From Verrucomicrobiota bacterium (GTDB lineage: Bacteria; Verrucomicrobiota; Verrucomicrobiia; Limisphaerales; UBA9464), in the NCBI GenBank assembly GCA_947471985.1, contig CANIZL010000072.1:1-35564 (forward strand): DNA of 35,564 nt. Reading direction: 5' to 3'. The notes beneath the pieces are model-generated. The model searched no databases. It had not been told where the DNA came from and saw only the letters and a list, made by a program, of their open reading frames with translations. Positions 31,708 through 35,564 of this stretch are shown here, one piece after another; positions within the stretch are counted from its first letter, which is position 1, and each line of letters starts with the position of its first letter. The position numbers and the translations under genes are program-made.

Positions 31708-32634
31708 ATGAAAGTTACGATCATTGGTGGTGGTGGCCGCGTGGGTTCCTGCGCCGCCTTTGCGCTGCAGTGCGGCGGACTCGTCGCCGAATTGCAGATC
31801 CTCGATGCGAACAAGGATCTGGCCGAAGGCGAAGCCCTGGATCTGCTGCACGGCAGCGCGTTCTGCGGCGACCAGAAGATTTACGCCGGCGACTACGCCC
31901 GCGCCGCCGACAGCGATATCTTCCTGATCACGGCCGGTCTGCGTCGCAAGCCGGATGAATCCCGCCTCGACCTGATCAACCGCAACGTCGCGCTGTTCGT
32001 CCAGATTCTCGACAGCATCAAGGCGGCGGGTTTCAAGAAGAGCGCCCACGTCTTGGTTGTCTCCAATCCCGTCGACATCCTCACCCAACTGGCCGTCAAC
32101 CGGCTCGGCTTGCCGTGGCCCCAGGTTTACGGTCTGGGCACGATGCTCGACACCTCCCGCTTCAGCTCGTTCATCGCGGAGGAACTCAAGCTCGCGCCCA
32201 CGCAGGTGAAGGCGTTGATCCTCGGCGAGCACGGCGATTCGATGCTGCCGGTGTGGTCCAGCGCGACGGTCAACGGTCTGCCGTTGTCGGGTCTGCCGGA
32301 ATGCACGCCCAGTTTCCAGAACGCGGTGTTCGAACGCACCAAGGGCAGCGGCGCGGAAGTGATCAAACGCAAGGGCGGCGCCGGCTGGGCGGTCGGTGTG
32401 GCCATCCGCGATGTGGTCCATGCGGTGTTGCTCAACAAGCAGGCGTTGCTGCCGGTGTCGTCGCTCGTCCAGGGCGCCTATGACATCCGCGACATCTGTC
32501 TCAGCGTGCCCAGCGTGGTTGGCCGCGCCGGTGTGCTGAAGCACGTCGAACTCAAGCTTTGGCCCAAGGAACAGATGGCGCTGCAGGCCTCCGCCCGCGC
32601 CTTGAAGGAGACGCTGGCCAAGGTCCGCGTCTAG
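31708..32634 (+). CDS. Lactate/malate dehydrogenase-family oxidoreductase of the BMC operon
   Basis: The 308-residue product is an LDH/MDH family protein: dinucleotide motif IIGGGGRVGS (residues 5-14), D33 ending strand 2 (ILDANKD, favouring NAD), R86 and R151 for the carboxylate (SRLDLINRN, LDTSRF), D148 and catalytic H175 (GEHGDS). The specificity-loop position equivalent to LDH Gln102 is R80 (AGLRRKPDESR), the residue found in malate dehydrogenases. From context it may recycle NAD(H) against lactate, lactaldehyde or another 2-oxo/2-hydroxy acid; the exact reaction is not decided by sequence. The Rossmann fold begins at residue 2 and no encapsulation peptide is visible at either end, so it may sit outside the shell or enter by partner binding. 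Confidence 0.88.
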   Translation: MKVTIIGGGGRVGSCAAFALQCGGLVAELQILDANKDLAEGEALDLLHGSAFCGDQKIYAGDYARAADSDIFLITAGLRRKPDESRLDLINRNVALFVQILDSIKAAGFKKSAHVLVVSNPVDILTQLAVNRLGLPWPQVYGLGTMLDTSRFSSFIAEELKLAPTQVKALILGEHGDSMLPVWSSATVNGLPLSGLPECTPSFQNAVFERTKGSGAEVIKRKGGAGWAVGVAIRDVVHAVLLNKQALLPVSSLVQGAYDIRDICLSVPSVVGRAGVLKHVELKLWPKEQMALQASARALKETLAKVRV

Positions 32635-32687
32635 TTCGCACCCCGGTTGTTGCCCCTGTTGAACCGAACCCGGATCCCGCCTCACGG

Positions 32688-33980
32688 ATGAAATCCCTCG
32701 ATCGTAAACTGGCTGAAGTCCGGGCGAATCCGAATTCGCGTTCGTTCATCATTGCCGATGCCAAGGACGCCGACATGGCTTTTGGCGTGCGTGCGCCGGG
32801 TCCGCGTTCGTACCTGGCGCGCCGCGGCGAACGGCCCGCGCGGTTCTCGCCGGAAGTCTGGCAGCGCGACGAATTCGGCTATCGCAATCTGCCGGAGTTC
32901 CTCGACATCATCCGCGAAGTCACGCATCAGGGCCTGGTCGACATCATGTTGATGTCCGCCTACGTGACCGAGCAACTGGCGATCAAGGAAGGCCTGTTCA
33001 AGAACTCGGCCGTCACGCCCGCCGCGCGCGCCAACGACACCACCGACGTCTGGGCCGCCCGTCACGGAGCCTATACCCGCGAACCCAGTCAGCCGTTCCG
33101 CAGTGCGGCCATTGATCACATCCAGTGCGGCGAAATCGAGTGCGATCGTACCACCGACGATTTTCCCGGCGCGAACCTCGGGCTGTATTCCATCACCTTC
33201 GTCAACGAGCTCGACCAGGACCGGGAGGCCCTGCTCTGGTACAAGGAATTCCGCGAGGAAGCGGAGCGGAAGAAGTTCCGGCATTTCCTGGAGATTTTCG
33301 ATCCGAACGTCGATTCCGGTGTACCGCCGGAGAAGCTCGGTGAGTTCATCAACGACAACATTCTGCGGACCCTGGCCGGGGTTCCGGAGGCGGGTCGGCC
33401 GGTGTTCCTCAAGATCGTTTATCACGGTCCCCGGGCGATGGAGGAGCTGGCCCAGTACGATCCGAATCTGGTGGTGGGCATTCTCGGCGGCAGCGCGGGC
33501 ACGACCTACGACGCGTTCAAGTTGATCCACGACGCGCAGAAATACGGCGCCCGGGTCGCCTTGTTTGGTCGCAAGATCAACAACGCGGAGCATCAGCTGG
33601 CCTTCATCGAAATGCTGCGGTTCATCACCGAAGGTAAGATCTCGCCGGAAGAAGCCGTGCGGGCCTACCACGGGGTTCTGCAAGCGAAGAACATCCGCCC
33701 GCAACGCCCCTTGGCGGACGATCTGATCCTGACCGATCAGGCGATGAGCTACGACGGCAACGCCCGCAAGCGCGCCACGGTCGAAGTGAAGAACAATCCC
33801 CTGGCCACGGCACCGGCCACCCCGGCCGCGCCCGCGGCAACGGCTGCGCCCGCGCCGGCGGCAACCTCCTCCGCGGAGGTCAGCTGGCCGCTGCTGCCGT
33901 CGGGTAAACCGGATTTCGACAAGATGACCGGCCCCCAACGCGTGGCCTATCACGCCGACCGTTTGAAGCGGAGTCTGGGC
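32688..33980 (+). CDS. Unassigned barrel-like protein with C-terminal encapsulation-peptide-like tail
   Basis: I place the start at the ATG at 32688 (MKSLDRKLAEVRANP); a frame start at 32559 overlaps the preceding dehydrogenase gene. The 430-residue product has no family I can name with certainty. Alternating strands and helices over residues 18-345 suggest a TIM barrel: SFIIADAKDADMAFGVRAPG, VDIMLMSAYVTEQLA, GLYSITFVNELD, RPVFLKIVYHG, VVGILGGSAGTTYDAF and RVALFGRKINNAEHQ. K242 on the RPVFLKIVYHG strand could be a Schiff-base lysine of a class I aldolase, and GGSAG a phosphate site; both are guesses. Residues 370-398 are an Ala/Pro/Thr linker, followed by SWPLLPSGKPDFDKM and an amphipathic helix TGPQRVAYHADRLKRSLG. 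This is the layout of a C-terminal encapsulation peptide. Last gene of the BMC operon. The stop codon follows at 33981-33983. Confidence 0.8.
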
Positions 33981-34022
33981 TGACGCGTCTGGGCGGGGCG
34001 GGCCACCGCTCGCCCGCAAAAA

Positions 34023-34051
34023 CCGCGTTGTTTTTACCGACCGGAACGCGG
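34023..34051 (+). other. Inverted repeat after the BMC operon
   Basis: CCGCGTT (34023-34029) pairs with AACGCGG (34045-34051) across a 15-nt loop containing five T residues. It may help form the transcript 3' end together with the stronger terminator downstream. Confidence 0.4.
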
Positions 34052-34072
34052 GTAACGAAGAGTTCGGGATAA

Positions 34073-34097
34073 AGCGGGGGGGCGTCCCTCGCTTTTT
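34073..34097 (+). terminator. Rho-independent terminator of the BMC operon
   Basis: AGCGGGGG (34073-34080) pairs with CCCTCGCT (34086-34093), including one G-T pair, and is followed by TTTTTGCTTTTT. It lies about 90 nt after the last BMC-operon gene and 24 nt before the glycosidase start, separating the two units. Confidence 0.7.
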
Positions 34098-34120
34098 GCT
34101 TTTTCCACAGGAATCCAGAA

Positions 34121-35564
34121 ATGAGAGATTTGCGAATCACCGCCGCACTGCGTTTGGTCGCGGTGGGCCTCTTTTTCACGTTGATGACGGTGCGCGGCCA
34201 GGCCGATGGGTCCGGCCGTTCGCTCGACCATCTTTCGCTGAAGATCGAGCCCAAGGTGCTCAATCCGGTGCGGGAAAAGCATGCCACGGGGAAGATCACC
34301 GTGACCGCATTCTACCAGGACGGCTCGCAGCGGACGCTCAAGGCCTCGGAGACCGTCCTCACGGCCAGGACCAAGCAGGCCAGCGGGAATGTCGAAGTGG
34401 TGGCGATCAATGGGGGAAAAGTCATTCCGCGAGAGGGTGGCATCGCGACGGTTGAGGCCGTCGTCACGGACGGCGGCCAGACCTTCAAGGCCGCGGCCGA
34501 CGTGGTGGTCACGCCCTACTACCGCGATTATCACCAGACGCTGGTGTTGAAACTCTTTTTGGGCATGGAGGGAGAGCCCGTGGAGCGTCTGGCGCATGAT
34601 CCCACCTTTCAGCCAGGCCACGAGGTGTTCTGCAATTTCGCCGACGCACTGGAGGTCATTCGTAAGACCGACAACCTGACGCGCGGCATCCCCAAGATCG
34701 TGTATCTCGTCGGCTGGCAAAAAGGCGGACACGATCACGGCTACCCGGCCTGGGATGAAGTGAATCCGCGAATGAAGCGCCCGCAGGACGCCACACCTCT
34801 CGCCAGCCTGCGATGGCTCATCCGCGAAGCCCGGCGGTTTAACACGACCGTCAGCCTGCACCTCAACATGGTGGATGCCTATCAGCAAAGCCCGCTGTGG
34901 GACGAGTACGTCGCCAAGGACTGCTTCGCGAAGGACGAAAACGGCAAGCTCTTGGTGGCCGGTATTCAGGTGAAGGGCGAGGACATGTACAACGTGGTCT
35001 ATCCCAAGGAATGGGAGGCCGGCCTGGCGCAGCGGCGCATTGATGGGCTGATCCGGATGATCCCCGAATTGAAAGCGAGTCACACCATTCACGTGGACGT
35101 GTTCATCGCCAATCGGGACGGCGGCAAGCCCGTCAGCCCCTGGCATGCCAAGCCGGAGAACGGCGGTTTGACCCCGGTAAAATGGGTCGAAACCCAGCGG
35201 AAGATTTTCCACTACTGGCGCGATCGCGGATTCGATGTCACCGGCGAGGGAACCGGCTGGGCGCACCCGCCGGGAGAACATTTTATCGGACTGCAGCCGA
35301 TGTCGTGGTGGTATTCCTGGAACCCGCTCGAGATCCCGGAACGACTGGGAGCGCGAGGTCGCACCGACCGCGGCAGCGATGGGGACTTCCGTTTCGGATC
35401 CAGCATGCACGGGGAGGAAATTTGGCGCGACGACCACCGGAGCATGCCCGGTTTTCTCGGGATGTACTGCCGGACCACGCTGCCCTGGTATTACCTGAGC
35501 CGCCTCGACCGGCTGGATTTCAAACAGGGAGTGTTGCGCTACAGCGATGGGGTTGTGGCCGGCA
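34121..35564 (+). CDS. Secreted GH101-like glycoside hydrolase, C-terminus cut by window edge
   Basis: The frame is open from the ATG at 34121 through 481 codons to the window edge. Residues 1-28 are a signal peptide (RITAALRLVAVGLFFTLMTV, cleaved near RGQA). Residues 31-115 look like a bacterial Ig-like domain (IEPKVLNPVREKHATGKITV). The rest resembles the catalytic barrel of endo-alpha-N-acetylgalactosaminidases (GH101): PKIVYLVGWQKGGHDHGYPA, TVSLHLNMVDAY, then HVDVF with D326 as candidate nucleophile and FDVTGEGTGW with E376 as candidate acid/base, then GLQPMSWWYSW. GH101 enzymes release the core-1 disaccharide from O-glycans. The D-to-E distance is 50 residues, longer than I recall for the streptococcal enzyme (about 32), so a related unclassified family is possible. 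It starts 24 nt after the BMC-operon terminator and needs its own promoter, which I did not identify. Confidence 0.6.
   Translation, partial: MRDLRITAALRLVAVGLFFTLMTVRGQADGSGRSLDHLSLKIEPKVLNPVREKHATGKITVTAFYQDGSQRTLKASETVLTARTKQASGNVEVVAINGGKVIPREGGIATVEAVVTDGGQTFKAAADVVVTPYYRDYHQTLVLKLFLGMEGEPVERLAHDPTFQPGHEVFCNFADALEVIRKTDNLTRGIPKIVYLVGWQKGGHDHGYPAWDEVNPRMKRPQDATPLASLRWLIREARRFNTTVSLHLNMVDAYQQSPLWDEYVAKDCFAKDENGKLLVAGIQVKGEDMYNVVYPKEWEAGLAQRRIDGLIRMIPELKASHTIHVDVFIANRDGGKPVSPWHAKPENGGLTPVKWVETQRKIFHYWRDRGFDVTGEGTGWAHPPGEHFIGLQPMSWWYSWNPLEIPERLGARGRTDRGSDGDFRFGSSMHGEEIWRDDHRSMPGFLGMYCRTTLPWYYLSRLDRLDFKQGVLRYSDGVVAG

Noticed and set aside
30550-32685. A 711-codon minus-strand frame antisense to aldolase and dehydrogenase
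   Set aside because: Long antisense frames are common in GC-rich coding DNA with biased third positions. The plus-strand genes have full catalytic motifs; the antisense product is His/Arg/Asp-rich with no domain.
32559-32687. Upstream start of the last BMC-operon gene inside the dehydrogenase gene
   Set aside because: The extra 43 residues overlap the end of the dehydrogenase and have no domain character.
1-35564. Search for tRNA, rRNA, transposase, integrase, att sites and phage genes
   Set aside because: None seen. The tail-fibre-like proteins have signal peptides and no phage structural neighbours, so a prophage is not supported.

Overview
The window looks like chromosomal DNA from a high-GC bacterium of the Planctomycetes-Verrucomicrobia group, most likely a verrucomicrobium. 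The basis is a PVM-type bacterial microcompartment (BMC) operon with EutN-like pentamers and no tandem-domain shell protein, very large secreted proteins with TSP3, Kelch and BNR repeats, and a general lack of Shine-Dalgarno sequences. The taxonomic call is inference from gene content; no rRNA or tRNA gene is visible.

Left part (1-19.4 kb, minus strand). A run of six closely spaced genes encodes exported proteins. In transcription order they are: a fibre-like protein with a seven-blade Kelch head; a 1262-residue protein with about 14 BNR-type repeats; a second fibre-like protein with 10-residue repeats and a tail-fibre-like tip; a giant protein of about 3159 residues; a small TSP3/EF-hand protein; and a membrane-anchored MORN-repeat protein cut by the window edge. 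The first two overlap by ATGA and the other gaps are 20-174 nt, so this is probably one operon. I cannot assign it to a described system.

Middle (19.4-22.9 kb, plus strand). A divergent pair encodes a histidine kinase whose N-terminus resembles the heme-NO-binding-associated (HNOBA) domain, and an NtrC-type sigma-54 activator. The divergent region holds two tandem CTGTA-type dyads exactly 20 bp apart. A -24/-12-like element facing the giant-protein operon lies about 130-160 bp from them. This suggests that the two-component system drives the secreted-protein operon through sigma-54.

Right part (22.9-34.1 kb). An exported cyclase-family hydrolase gene and a DeoR regulator gene run leftwards, and the BMC operon runs rightwards from the shared intergenic region. 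Its order is PduL, BMC-H, BMC-H, acetate kinase-like, BMC-H, BMC-P, acylating aldehyde dehydrogenase, BMC-P, BMC-P, class II aldolase, lactate/malate dehydrogenase-like, and an unassigned barrel-like protein with an encapsulation-peptide-like tail. A terminator follows. From the known role of PVM compartments, the expected chemistry starts with aldol cleavage of a deoxysugar 1-phosphate (fuculose or rhamnulose) to DHAP and lactaldehyde. Lactaldehyde would then be oxidised to lactyl-CoA, converted to lactyl-phosphate by PduL and to lactate plus ATP by the kinase, with the dehydrogenase handling NAD(H). The kinase has substitutions at acyl-site positions that fit a larger substrate. The isomerase and sugar kinase that would feed the pathway are not in the window.

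Right edge. A secreted glycoside hydrolase with GH101-like (endo-alpha-N-acetylgalactosaminidase) features starts 24 nt after the terminator and runs off the end. It suggests use of O-glycans that could also supply fucose.
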